Source: an uncultured Actinomycetes bacterium
GTDB taxonomy: Bacteria > Actinomycetota > Actinomycetes > Nanopelagicales > Nanopelagicaceae
DNA length: 8,804 bases
Direction: 5' to 3'
Assembly (NCBI GenBank): GCA_903932695.1
Contig: CAIZGZ010000094.1
Location: 1 to 8,804 of the forward strand
A program made the translations under genes and the position numbers. Numbering within the stretch: the stretch's first letter is position 1; the number at the start of each line of letters is the position of its first letter. The notes under the pieces are model-generated. The model was not told the origin of the DNA. It saw only the letters and a list, made by a program, of their open reading frames with translations, and made no database searches. Shown here piece by piece: positions 1 to 6,776 of the stretch.

Positions 1-233
1 CCGCCAAAGCCTCCGCCTTGGGAGAATGGGTCGCCGCCTCGGTCATAGCGTGAGCGTTTTTCACCGTCACTCAAAACCTCATAGGCGGTCGTAATATCTT
101 TAAATTTCTCGCCACTGGCCGGATCTGGATTTACATCCGGGTGAAACTCTCGAGCCAGCTTTCGGTAGGCCTTTTTAATCTCATCGGGTGATGCATCTCG
201 GCTTACTCCTAGCGTCTGATAATGATCTGACAT
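1..233 (-). CDS. dnaJ: DnaJ co-chaperone, N-terminal part (cut by window edge)
   Basis: This is the first 77 complete codons of a DnaJ/Hsp40 protein, which stimulates the ATPase of DnaK (Hsp70) and delivers unfolded clients to it in the cytoplasm. The translation begins MSDHYQTLGVSRDAS and contains a full J-domain: the basic helix II (KKAYRKLAREF, about residues 20-30), the invariant HPD tripeptide at residues 31-33, and helix III ending in YEVLSDGEKRSRYD near residue 64. A Gly/Phe-rich stretch begins near residue 65 (GGDPFSQGGGFGG), as in type I and II DnaJ. The zinc-finger and substrate-binding parts lie beyond the left edge. The ATG at 233-231 shares one base with the hrcA stop (TAATG), so translation is probably coupled. 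In actinobacteria the copy next to hrcA is usually called dnaJ2, as distinct from the one in the dnaK operon. That subtype is inferred from context only. Confidence 0.95.
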   Translation of the reverse strand, partial: MSDHYQTLGVSRDASPDEIKKAYRKLAREFHPDVNPDPASGEKFKDITTAYEVLSDGEKRSRYDRGGDPFSQGGGFG

Positions 234-964
234 TATGAGTTACCTCCACCAAGAAATTGCCCTATGTATAACGCAACAGCGTTGACGGTTGCCATGGTCA
301 TTGCATAATCCATTCGCGTTGGACCAAGCACCCCAAGTGCGCCCACTGGCTGACCAGTAGATCCGTATTGAGTGGTCACAAGCGAAGTGGTCTGCAAATT
401 CTTCTCCCCTTGCTCCGAGCCAATCCTGACCTGAACTTCGGTAGTCGCATTTGCGAGCAGGCGAAGTAAGACCACTTGCTCTTCGAGCGCCTCAAGCACT
501 GGAAATATAGAGGCTGCGCTCTCCTGGCTATTGTTGCGAGCAAGGTTGGCGGTTCCAGCCAGCACCACTCGATCAGTCTCTGGATATTGAATGACCGCGA
601 CTTGATTTGTGAGTTGAGCTAAAACTTTAGCGGTACGCATCAGAAGATCATCGAGGTTATCTGCACTCGACATAAAAGTTTCAATCGCACGGCGCTCCGC
701 TGTTGAGAGCGGCTTCACTTCGGCAATCTTGTCGACGAAGAGTCGGTAACCACTGTTGGTAGGTATGCGACCAGCACTGGTGTGAGGCTGGGTAATCAAA
801 CCCTGCTCTTCCAAGACCGCCATCTCGTTGCGAATCGTGGCAGGTGAGACGCCCAGGCTATGTTTTTCGGCGATGATTTTGGAGCCCACCGGCTCTTGGG
901 TCGCGACATACTCATCCACAATGGCACGGAGGATTTCGAGTTGGCGTTCTTGCATGATTGTCAC
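233..964 (-). CDS. hrcA: Heat-inducible transcription repressor HrcA, internally shortened
   Basis: HrcA represses chaperone genes (typically groESL) by binding CIRCE operators, and its activity depends on GroEL. The N-terminal winged helix (about residues 5-105) is well conserved: LRAIVDEYVATQEPVGSK, GVSPATIRNEMAVLEEQGLI, QPHTSAGRIPTNSGYRLFVD. The C-terminal GAF-like half is also recognisable: AGTANLAR near 136-143, VLEALEEQVVLLRLL, and GVLGPTRMDYAMTMATVNAVALYIG near 211-235. The protein is only 243 aa, against about 340 for the family. The missing part is central: QVAVIQYP (residues 121-128) joins directly to ETDRVVLAGTANLA, in frame, so the inserted dimerising domain and adjacent GAF strands are absent. 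The coordinates use GTG at 964. An ATG at 955, giving MQERQLEILRAIV, is an equally good start, and neither has a clear Shine-Dalgarno sequence. The hemW stop lies 6 bases upstream and dnaJ overlaps by one base. Identity is firm; whether it still represses is unknown. Confidence 0.93.
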   Translation of the reverse strand: MTIMQERQLEILRAIVDEYVATQEPVGSKIIAEKHSLGVSPATIRNEMAVLEEQGLITQPHTSAGRIPTNSGYRLFVDKIAEVKPLSTAERRAIETFMSSADNLDDLLMRTAKVLAQLTNQVAVIQYPETDRVVLAGTANLARNNSQESAASIFPVLEALEEQVVLLRLLANATTEVQVRIGSEQGEKNLQTTSLVTTQYGSTGQPVGALGVLGPTRMDYAMTMATVNAVALYIGQFLGGGNS

Positions 965-970
965 AATCTA

Positions 971-2119
971 CTACAGGACGATTTCGCGCACGATTCGATC
1001 TGCAATGAGCCGTCCGGTTCGGGTCAGAACGACGCGACCCTGGCTCCAGCCAGATTCATCGAGATAACCCTGCGCAACATAATCCGACAGTCGAAGCACA
1101 ACGTCTGATCCAAACGCAGCTGCCGAGATACCCTCGCGAAGGCGAATACGTAGCATCACCGATTCGCTCTGCTTCGCCGCTTCGGTGAGCAACTCCTCTT
1201 CTGCCATTGGATTACCGGTAGAAAGAATCCGCTCCTTGTATGCATTGGGATGTTTCACATTCCAAAATCGTCGACCATCAAGATGAGAATGAGCGCCAGG
1301 GCCAGCTCCCCACCAATTCGTGCCGAGCCAATACGCCATGTTATGTCGACTCTGACTTCCCGGTTTTGACCAATTGCTCAGTTCATACCAAGAGAATCCG
1401 GCGGCCTCAAAGCGTTCGTCAGCGAGTAGATATTTATCTGCGGTCTCGTCATCATCTGGCATTACGACCTCGCCACGTTTAACTTGTGCCCCTAACTTCG
1501 TACCTTGCTCGACAATTAAGGCATAGGCCGAGATATGTGTGATCGGAAGCGCGAGGGCAGTATCAAGCGTCTGACTCCAATCCTTGATCGACTCCCCCGG
1601 AGTTCCATAGATGAGATCGACGCTCACCTCATCAAAGCCAGCGCTGCGTGCCGCCAGAACCGAAGTAGTGACATTCTCTGGATTATGAGTGCGATCGAGT
1701 GCGGCTAGTACATGTGTTGCGGCCGATTGCATTCCAAATGAGATTCGATTAAATCCTGCGGCACGAAGCGCTTCGAGTTTCTGCGGCGTGACCGTGTCTG
1801 GGTTAGCCTCAATGGTGATTTCGGCATCTGAGGCAATCTCAAATCGATCTGAGATAGCAGTGATTACTCGGCCTAAGTCGCTGGGTTCCATGAGCGTAGG
1901 AGTTCCGCCGCCAAAGAAAATTGTAGGAACCTGAGTCGCCCGCGAAGTAGCCCGAGCTAGATCGATCTCGTGGATGAGGAGATCTATATACGAGCGTGAG
2001 ACGCCAGAGAGATCGGATGAGATAGCCAATTCTGCCGGCGTATAGGTATTAAAGTCGCAGTATCCGCACCTGCGCACACAATATGGAACGTGTACGTAGA
2101 ACGCTAAATCCGAACTCAT
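971..2119 (-). CDS. hemW: Radical SAM protein HemW (haem chaperone, formerly HemN-like)
   Basis: HemW is a radical SAM family protein thought to bind haem and insert it into respiratory enzymes. It is often mis-annotated as oxygen-independent coproporphyrinogen III oxidase. The 382-aa length fits HemW. The N-terminus YVHVPYCVRRCGYCDF carries the [4Fe-4S] motif CX3CX2C at Cys14, Cys18 and Cys21. The extra cysteine that follows the motif in true HemN (CX3CX2CXC) is absent, Phe23 standing in that place. GGGTP, the SAM-binding glycine motif, is at residues 70-74, and IEANPDT and RISFGMQS follow. The HNMAYW motif at 259-264, with the histidine implicated in haem binding in HemW proteins, leads into the family-typical GAGPGAHS. 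The C-terminal HemN_C-like winged domain is present (about 310-382). The ATG overlaps the lepA stop in ATGA, indicating translational coupling. The lepA-hemW-hrcA-dnaJ order is common in bacteria. Confidence 0.95.
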   Translation of the reverse strand: MSSDLAFYVHVPYCVRRCGYCDFNTYTPAELAISSDLSGVSRSYIDLLIHEIDLARATSRATQVPTIFFGGGTPTLMEPSDLGRVITAISDRFEIASDAEITIEANPDTVTPQKLEALRAAGFNRISFGMQSAATHVLAALDRTHNPENVTTSVLAARSAGFDEVSVDLIYGTPGESIKDWSQTLDTALALPITHISAYALIVEQGTKLGAQVKRGEVVMPDDDETADKYLLADERFEAAGFSWYELSNWSKPGSQSRHNMAYWLGTNWWGAGPGAHSHLDGRRFWNVKHPNAYKERILSTGNPMAEEELLTEAAKQSESVMLRIRLREGISAAAFGSDVVLRLSDYVAQGYLDESGWSQGRVVLTRTGRLIADRIVREIVL

Positions 2120-3990
2120 TCTTTAGCTTTCGCTTTAGCCTTATCTATATCAGCATCGGTTGTGAGGGCAGCAACGAAGGCCTCTTGTGGAACTTCGACA
2201 CGACCCACCATCTTCATGCGTTTCTTACCCTCTTTCTGCTTCTCGAGGAGTTTGCGCTTACGTGAAATATCGCCACCATAACATTTTGCAAGAACATCCT
2301 TGCGAATCGCGCGGATACTTTCGCGAGCGATGATTCGGCCACCGATCGCTGCCTGGATCGGAATTTCAAATTGTTGACGTGGGATAAGTTCGCGAAGTTT
2401 GCCGGTCATCATCGTTCCGTAGGCGTACGCCTTATCTTTGTGAACGATGGCGCTAAAGGCATCTACTTTCTCACCTTGAAGCAAGATATCAACTTTCACG
2501 AGATCCGCTTCGGCGACGCCGATTGGCTCGTAATCGAGCGAGGCATATCCGCGAGTACGAGACTTCAGTTGATCGAAGAAGTCGAAGACGATTTCGGCAA
2601 GCGGCAACGTGTAACGAATTTCTACACGATCTTCTGAGAGGTAATCCATTCCAAGCAGTACGCCACGACGCTCTTGGCAGAGTTCCATAATCGTTCCAAT
2701 AAATTCAGATGGTGCGAGAACGGTGGCTCGAACGATCGGCTCTTCTACCTTCTCAATTTTGCCATCTGGATATTCAGATGGATTTGTCACAACCAACTCT
2801 TTACCGTCACCCGTTGTGACGTTATAGACCACGTTAGGAGCGGTTGAGATCAGTGAAAGATTAGATTCGCGCTCAAGGCGTTCGCGAACAATCTCCATGT
2901 GGAGCAGACCGAGGAAGCCGCATCGGAAACCAAATCCAAGCGCAGCAGAACTCTCTGGTTCGTAGACCAGCGCCGCATCGTTGAGCTGGAGTTTGTCGAG
3001 CGCTTCGCGAAGTAATGGAAAGTCAGCGCCGTCGAGTGGGAAGAGTCCAGAGAAGACCATTGGGCGTGGATCTTTATATCCTGCAAGTGCGAGCTTGGCA
3101 GGATTGTTATACATGGTGATGGTGTCACCTACCCGAGATTGGCGAACATCTTTCACACCTGTGATGACGTATCCAACTTCGCCTACACCGAGCCCCTTTG
3201 AGACAACCGGCTCTGGTGAGATCACGCCAACTTCGAGCGCTTCGTGACGCACGCCAGTGGAGAACATTTGAATCTGATCACGTGGCGTGAGTTTGCCATC
3301 GACGACGCGAACGTATGTGACCACTCCGCGATAACTGTCGTAGACCGAGTCAAAGATGAGTGCGCGAGTTGGGGCGTTGGCATCGCCGACTGGTGCCGGG
3401 ATTTGAGCAACGATCTGGTCGAGCAGCTCAACCACACCGGCACCGGTCTTACCCGATACCCGCAAGACATCTTCTGGTTGACAGCCAATCAGTTTTGCTA
3501 GCTCCTCGGCAAATTTCTCGGGTTGAGCAGCCGGAAGATCAATTTTATTGAGTACTGGAATGATGGTCAGGTTGTTCTCCATCGCCAGATATAAGTTAGC
3601 GAGCGTCTGGGCTTCGATTCCTTGAGCACAATCCACGAGCAGCACTGCGCCTTCGCAGGCAGCAAGTGAGCGAGAGACCTCATACGTAAAGTCGACGTGA
3701 CCTGGCGTATCGATCATGTTGAGGATGTACTCCTCGCCATCGATTCCAGACCGCCATGGCAGACGAACCGCCTGGGATTTGATGGTGATTCCGCGTTCGC
3801 GTTCAATATCCATTCGATCGAGATATTGGGCGCGCATGTTGCGCTGCTCTACGACTTCGGTGATGCCGAGCATGCGATCAGCGAGCGTTGATTTGCCGTG
3901 ATCGATGTGAGCGATGATGCAGAAATTTCGAATCTGCGCAGGGTTGGTTGCAGCAGGTTGCGGCGCTTTAGCGAGTGGTATCGCTGGCAT
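2116..3990 (-). CDS. lepA: Elongation factor 4 (LepA), ribosome-associated GTPase
   Basis: LepA/EF4 is a translational GTPase that acts on ribosomes, with proposed roles in back-translocation, initiation and 30S biogenesis. At 624 aa it is full length. It has an N-terminal extension of about 18 residues rich in Pro and Ala, which lies upstream of the usual core start (QIRNFCIIAHIDHGKST). G-domain motifs are all present: G1 AHIDHGKS at 27-34, G2 RGITI at 66-70, G3 DTPGH at 94-98, and G4 NKID at 148-151. EF-G-like domains II, III and V follow, and the LepA-specific C-terminal domain includes the conserved stretch AKCYGGDISRKRKLLEKQK, a rRNA/tRNA-contacting region. The tail is Lys/Ala-rich. The ATG at 3990 lies 25 bases after the rpsT stop, with a weak AAGG about 8 bases upstream. 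Its stop overlaps the hemW start by four bases. No frameshift or missing motif is seen. Confidence 0.98.
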   Translation of the reverse strand: MPAIPLAKAPQPAATNPAQIRNFCIIAHIDHGKSTLADRMLGITEVVEQRNMRAQYLDRMDIERERGITIKSQAVRLPWRSGIDGEEYILNMIDTPGHVDFTYEVSRSLAACEGAVLLVDCAQGIEAQTLANLYLAMENNLTIIPVLNKIDLPAAQPEKFAEELAKLIGCQPEDVLRVSGKTGAGVVELLDQIVAQIPAPVGDANAPTRALIFDSVYDSYRGVVTYVRVVDGKLTPRDQIQMFSTGVRHEALEVGVISPEPVVSKGLGVGEVGYVITGVKDVRQSRVGDTITMYNNPAKLALAGYKDPRPMVFSGLFPLDGADFPLLREALDKLQLNDAALVYEPESSAALGFGFRCGFLGLLHMEIVRERLERESNLSLISTAPNVVYNVTTGDGKELVVTNPSEYPDGKIEKVEEPIVRATVLAPSEFIGTIMELCQERRGVLLGMDYLSEDRVEIRYTLPLAEIVFDFFDQLKSRTRGYASLDYEPIGVAEADLVKVDILLQGEKVDAFSAIVHKDKAYAYGTMMTGKLRELIPRQQFEIPIQAAIGGRIIARESIRAIRKDVLAKCYGGDISRKRKLLEKQKEGKKRMKMVGRVEVPQEAFVAALTTDADIDKAKAKAKE

Positions 3991-4015
3991 GTGGGTGCCT
4001 TGTTAACGGGCTAGA

Positions 4016-4285
4016 TTATTTAGCAGAAATCTTGTTGGCAGCTTTTGCCATTGCAGACTTCTTGTTCGCAGCAGCGTTTGCATGGAGCACGCCCTTTGAT
4101 ACTGCAACATCAAGCGCCTTAGAAGCGGCCTTGAGCTCTGAAGCAGTTGTAGCAACGTCACCAGTCGCAGCAGCATCCTTGAAACGACGGATAGCAGTCT
4201 TGATCGATGAACGGACAGACTTGTTACGAGCCTGAGCCTTCTCATTGGTCTTGATGCGCTTGATCTGAGACTTAATGTTTGCCAC
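4016..4285 (-). CDS. rpsT: 30S ribosomal protein S20
   Basis: S20 binds 16S rRNA near the foot of the 30S subunit and assists its assembly. The 89-aa product begins MANIKSQIKRIKTNEKAQARNKSVRSS, the canonical basic N-terminal helix, followed by IKTAIRRFKDA and the family C-terminal pattern KGVLHANAAANKKSAMAKAANK. Its length is normal. The start codon is GTG (4285-4283). This is the right start, because MANIKSQ is the near-universal S20 N-terminus. The best Shine-Dalgarno-like sequence is a weak GAAGTGAG about 9 bases upstream. A non-ATG start is also known for E. coli S20 (UUG), where it is tied to autoregulation; whether that applies here is speculation. The gene is co-directional with holA upstream and lepA downstream. 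From general knowledge, in M. tuberculosis rpsT (Rv2412) is oriented opposite to holA (Rv2413c). Confidence 0.98.
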   Translation of the reverse strand: MANIKSQIKRIKTNEKAQARNKSVRSSIKTAIRRFKDAAATGDVATTASELKAASKALDVAVSKGVLHANAAANKKSAMAKAANKISAK

Positions 4286-4315
4286 TTATTTAACTCACTT
4301 CGTTTGGATTTCGGG

Positions 4316-4334
4316 CCAACCGCGGTAGCGGTGG
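4316..4334 (-). promoter_or_regulatory. Small hairpin in the rpsT leader
   Basis: On the minus strand ACCGC-TACC-GCGGT (4332 down to 4319) forms a perfect 5-bp GC-rich stem with a 4-base loop. Two more C-G pairs can be added across a bulged T at 4318. It lies about 30 bases upstream of the rpsT GTG, inside the leader implied by the candidate promoter at 4345-4373. There is no T-tract after it, so it does not look like a classical terminator for holA. It could be a leader structure in S20 mRNA, or chance in a GC-rich gap. Confidence 0.3.
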
Positions 4335-4344
4335 GCAGAGGAGA

Positions 4345-4373
4345 AGGTTATCAGCCTCGTTGGGCAGCCTCAA
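4345..4373 (-). promoter_or_regulatory. Candidate sigma-70-type promoter for rpsT
   Basis: On the minus strand, directly after the holA stop codon, TTGAGG (4373-4368) is followed by a 17-base spacer and TAACCT (4350-4345). The first matches four of six bases of TTGACA. The second fits the relaxed actinobacterial -10 pattern TANNNT. Transcription would start near 4338, giving a leader of about 50 bases before the rpsT GTG. The spacer region holds a direct repeat of GAGGCTG (4371-4365 and 4358-4352, period 13). The site is in the right place: a ribosomal protein gene after a 97-base gap is expected to have its own promoter. This is judged by eye only. Confidence 0.45.
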
Positions 4374-4381
4374 ACCGGTGG

Positions 4382-5320
4382 CTAGCCCCTACCCCGCGAA
4401 AGGGTAATAACCATCCGTTCGAGCGCATAGATGGGGTCGGCTGCGGCGCCTTTGATATCGGCATCAGCCTGTGCAAGCGTGGTCACCGCCCTCGCCAGGG
4501 AGGCTGGACTTTGATGGGCAAGCTGCCGACGCGCCTTATCGATCTGCCACGGCGGCAGCCCGAGAGAGCCCGCGAGTTCGAAGGATTTCACGCCCCGGGG
4601 CGCCCCAGAGACTTTGGCCAGGGTTCGGATGGAGCCGGCCAACGCGGTAATGATGAGAACCGGATCTACCCCAGTCTCAAGAGCTCGGCGTAGCGTGATC
4701 AGAGCTTGGTCGGTCTTGCCTTCAAGGACTGCGTCGGCGACATCAAACCCCGAGGTCTCAATCCGGCCTTGCTGAAACTTCTCAACATCGCTGACCGTGA
4801 TGCTCTTCCCGCTCTGGGTATCTGCTGCAAGTTGAGAGCAGACTCCAGCGAGTTCGCGCATATCAGAGCCGAGTGCGTCAACAATCGCGGCGATGGCATC
4901 GCTATCAATCTTGCGGCCGAGCCGAGAAAATTCGCTGCGCACAAACTCGCTCTTATCGCCATCTTTCTTCAAACTCTCTACGGCGATCAGTGAAGGCTTA
5001 GCTTTCTTAATGCGCTCCAGCAGGGCCTTACCCTTAACGCCACCTTTATGCCAGAGCACCAGATGAACCTGTTCATCTTCGCTCTCAAGGTAGCTGGAGA
5101 TCTCATCTTGTAACTCACTCGCTAAATCTTGAATCCCGCGAATTACCACGATTCGATCATCACCAAAGAGTGAAGGCGCAAGCGCATCGGTGATCGCACC
5201 GAGATCGATAGCATCGCCATCGAGCGTTGTTACTGTGGCACCAGCGCCATTGCTCAGAATCTGAGAGATAGCGCGATCGGCCAAAATCTCTTCTCCGCCT
5301 TGGATGAGTGTGAGCGCCAT
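4382..5320 (-). CDS. holA: DNA polymerase III subunit delta
   Basis: The delta subunit is the clamp-loader wrench that opens the sliding clamp (DnaN) during chromosome replication. The 312-aa length is typical. The start MALTLIQGGEEILADRAI matches the family pattern in which a short strand is followed by a degenerate nucleotide-binding-like fold. ITDALAPSLFGDDRIVVIRGIQDL (about 42-65) includes the family-typical LFGDDR(I/L)VV segment. It has no Walker A motif, as expected for delta. The middle segment (about 84-135) contains the HLVLWHKGG strand and the KKAKPSLIAVESLK region. DALGSDMRELAGVCSQLAAD near 148-167 is the conserved AAA-like lid segment with the DxRELxxE/QLxKL pattern. The C-terminal helical collar domain (about 200-312) includes DPVLIITALAGSIRTLAKVSG. 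The ATG lies 4 bases after the comEC stop, so it is probably translated from the comEA-comEC mRNA. The com-holA association is common in actinobacteria and other bacteria. Confidence 0.95.
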   Translation of the reverse strand: MALTLIQGGEEILADRAISQILSNGAGATVTTLDGDAIDLGAITDALAPSLFGDDRIVVIRGIQDLASELQDEISSYLESEDEQVHLVLWHKGGVKGKALLERIKKAKPSLIAVESLKKDGDKSEFVRSEFSRLGRKIDSDAIAAIVDALGSDMRELAGVCSQLAADTQSGKSITVSDVEKFQQGRIETSGFDVADAVLEGKTDQALITLRRALETGVDPVLIITALAGSIRTLAKVSGAPRGVKSFELAGSLGLPPWQIDKARRQLAHQSPASLARAVTTLAQADADIKGAAADPIYALERMVITLSRGRG

Positions 5321-5324
5321 GTCG

Positions 5325-6773
5325 CTATCTTATGCGCAAGCTTCGCCCGACCTGCAGCGATATCAGGAGAATCGCTATTCCCGAGAGTCCAACCCCGGCT
5401 CCAGCCCAGCCTTTGGGCAAGGTCAGTGCGGGGAGATTGGCTCCGTAATGCGCAACGATCACGATCCACTGAGCAAAGAAACGTTGGGTAGTAAGCAAGA
5501 GATAGCCAACCTCCGGCCAGAGCGGTGCAAGCAGGGCGGCAATAAAACCAATAATTGTCAGCGGCGCGATGACTGGCTCGACCAGAATATTTGCGGGAAG
5601 CGCGGCACACGAGAATATGCCAGAAATCGCAATGGAGATGGGGATACAGAAGAGGTTTGCGGCAAGCGGAATAGCGAGCAACTCGGCGAGAGATTGAAAT
5701 CGCACTCGTTTGGCGAGAATGTGTGCAAGCGGTCGCTGGCCGAGCAATATGCCACCTGTTGCCGCTACCGATAGTGCAAAGCCTGGGTCGGTAGCTTCGA
5801 ATGGATCGAGGAAGATCAGAATGGCAATCGCACCTCCGAGTCCGGTCAACGCTGTGCCACGAACTCCTCGCGCTTGGCCGAGCATCATCACTCCCACCAT
5901 GACGGTGGCACGAAGTACCGATGGTGAAGGTCGGACGAGAAAGATAAAACCGATCAATACGAAAGCATTAATCAAGAGTCGAATGCGTGCCCGTGGGATG
6001 AACCACTGCAACAACCACGAGAGAAAGGCTGCGAGGATGGCAAAGTTCTCTCCGCTCACTGCCGTTAAATGCGTGAGCCCAGTACGAAGCATCTCGTTTT
6101 TAAATTGAGGGCTCTCCAGAGATGTATCACCGAGAACTAAGCCGGGAAGAAGCGCTCCGGCTTGTGAGCCAAGGCGAAGACTGATCGATCTAAAGTCACC
6201 ACGAAGCCCACCCGCCCATCTTCCGATCGTGCTCGCTCCATGCAGAAGTGAACACTGGCCACGAACAGCAAAAAGTGCTGCGACTCTTCGCTCAGTGCTC
6301 GAGTAGAAAACACCGTGACAACTCACCACCGAACCAGGCAGCCAGTGCACCTGCTCTGACGTAGTCAATCGCAACGGTAGATGCAAGGAGTAGCGCTGTC
6401 CACCTTGCGTCACCGAGATTGCACTCACCAGCGCCGTCGTCGATGCTGGTTTGATGTACCCGCCTTCATCCTTGGGTTGACCTAGCGCCGGATCCGAACG
6501 AATTGAAACTATGGCAACCACGCCTTTGTTGGAATCTAGTAGGGGCGTGATGAGAGTTTGGTCGAGCGCATGTAAGCGAATCGCCATTAACAGTCCACCT
6601 GTGATCATCGCCACCACGATCAAGAGCGCGACCGTACGGTGCCAGCCAAAGAGCCATACCCAAATCGGAGCCACGAGCACGAAATATTGCGAAGGCGCTA
6701 ACCCAACCAGAGCTGCGCCGCTCCAGATCGCTAACCCGATAATCAGTAACCGTAGATCGCTCCGGGTCTGCAC
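5325..6773 (-). CDS. comEC: ComEC/Rec2-family DNA-uptake channel, lacking the C-terminal nuclease-like domain
   Basis: ComEC forms the inner-membrane channel for single-stranded DNA in transformable bacteria. The 482-aa protein starts with transmembrane segments (about 8-27, 30-43, 47-66), followed by an extracytoplasmic DUF4131/OB-like region (about 80-180). Cys152 and Cys174 there could form the stabilising disulfide seen in some ComEC proteins. The Competence domain follows (about 205-475): ALLPGLVLGDTS, then TGLTHLTAVSGENFAIL (the family HLLAVSGxH region, here SGEN), RPSPSVLRATVM, and DPFEATDPGFALSVAATGGILL. Further hydrophobic helices run almost to the C-terminus, RSLRIR. The metallo-beta-lactamase-like domain that many ComEC proteins carry at the C-terminus is absent, and holA starts 4 bases later, so there is no room for it. 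Mycobacterial ComEC is similarly short. The start is GTG at 6773, with AAGG overlapping the comEA stop. The family call is firm; activity in DNA uptake is unproven. Confidence 0.92.
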   Translation of the reverse strand: MQTRSDLRLLIIGLAIWSGAALVGLAPSQYFVLVAPIWVWLFGWHRTVALLIVVAMITGGLLMAIRLHALDQTLITPLLDSNKGVVAIVSIRSDPALGQPKDEGGYIKPASTTALVSAISVTQGGQRYSLHLPLRLTTSEQVHWLPGSVVSCHGVFYSSTERRVAALFAVRGQCSLLHGASTIGRWAGGLRGDFRSISLRLGSQAGALLPGLVLGDTSLESPQFKNEMLRTGLTHLTAVSGENFAILAAFLSWLLQWFIPRARIRLLINAFVLIGFIFLVRPSPSVLRATVMVGVMMLGQARGVRGTALTGLGGAIAILIFLDPFEATDPGFALSVAATGGILLGQRPLAHILAKRVRFQSLAELLAIPLAANLFCIPISIAISGIFSCAALPANILVEPVIAPLTIIGFIAALLAPLWPEVGYLLLTTQRFFAQWIVIVAHYGANLPALTLPKGWAGAGVGLSGIAILLISLQVGRSLRIR

Positions 6774-6776
6774 ACC

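Noticed and set aside
560..600. HrcA shortening explained by a frameshift or stop
   Set aside because: Both conserved halves lie in one uninterrupted frame, so the missing section is an in-frame absence and not a broken gene.
955..990. TAGATT as a -10 box for hrcA at the hemW 3' end
   Set aside because: There is no -35 match at suitable spacing, and the element overlaps the hemW stop. Too weak to call; expression from the lepA-hemW transcript is simpler.
971..2119. Annotation as coproporphyrinogen III dehydrogenase (HemN)
   Set aside because: The radical SAM motif lacks the fourth cysteine typical of HemN, and the HNMAYW motif and length fit HemW. The lepA-hemW context also favours HemW.
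4304..4693. Plus-strand open frame of 129 codons across the holA 3' end
   Set aside because: The product is Arg/Gly/Pro-rich with no recognisable domain, and it lies antisense to the well-conserved HolA C-terminus. A shadow frame.
5321..5327. Possible split or frameshifted MBL domain after comEC
   Set aside because: Only 4 bases separate the comEC stop from the holA start, and the holA frame encodes a clear Pol III delta, so no remnant is present.
5304..5774. Plus-strand open frame of 156 codons antisense to comEC
   Set aside because: Low-complexity, highly charged product antisense to hydrophobic ComEC helices. No family resemblance and no ribosome binding site.
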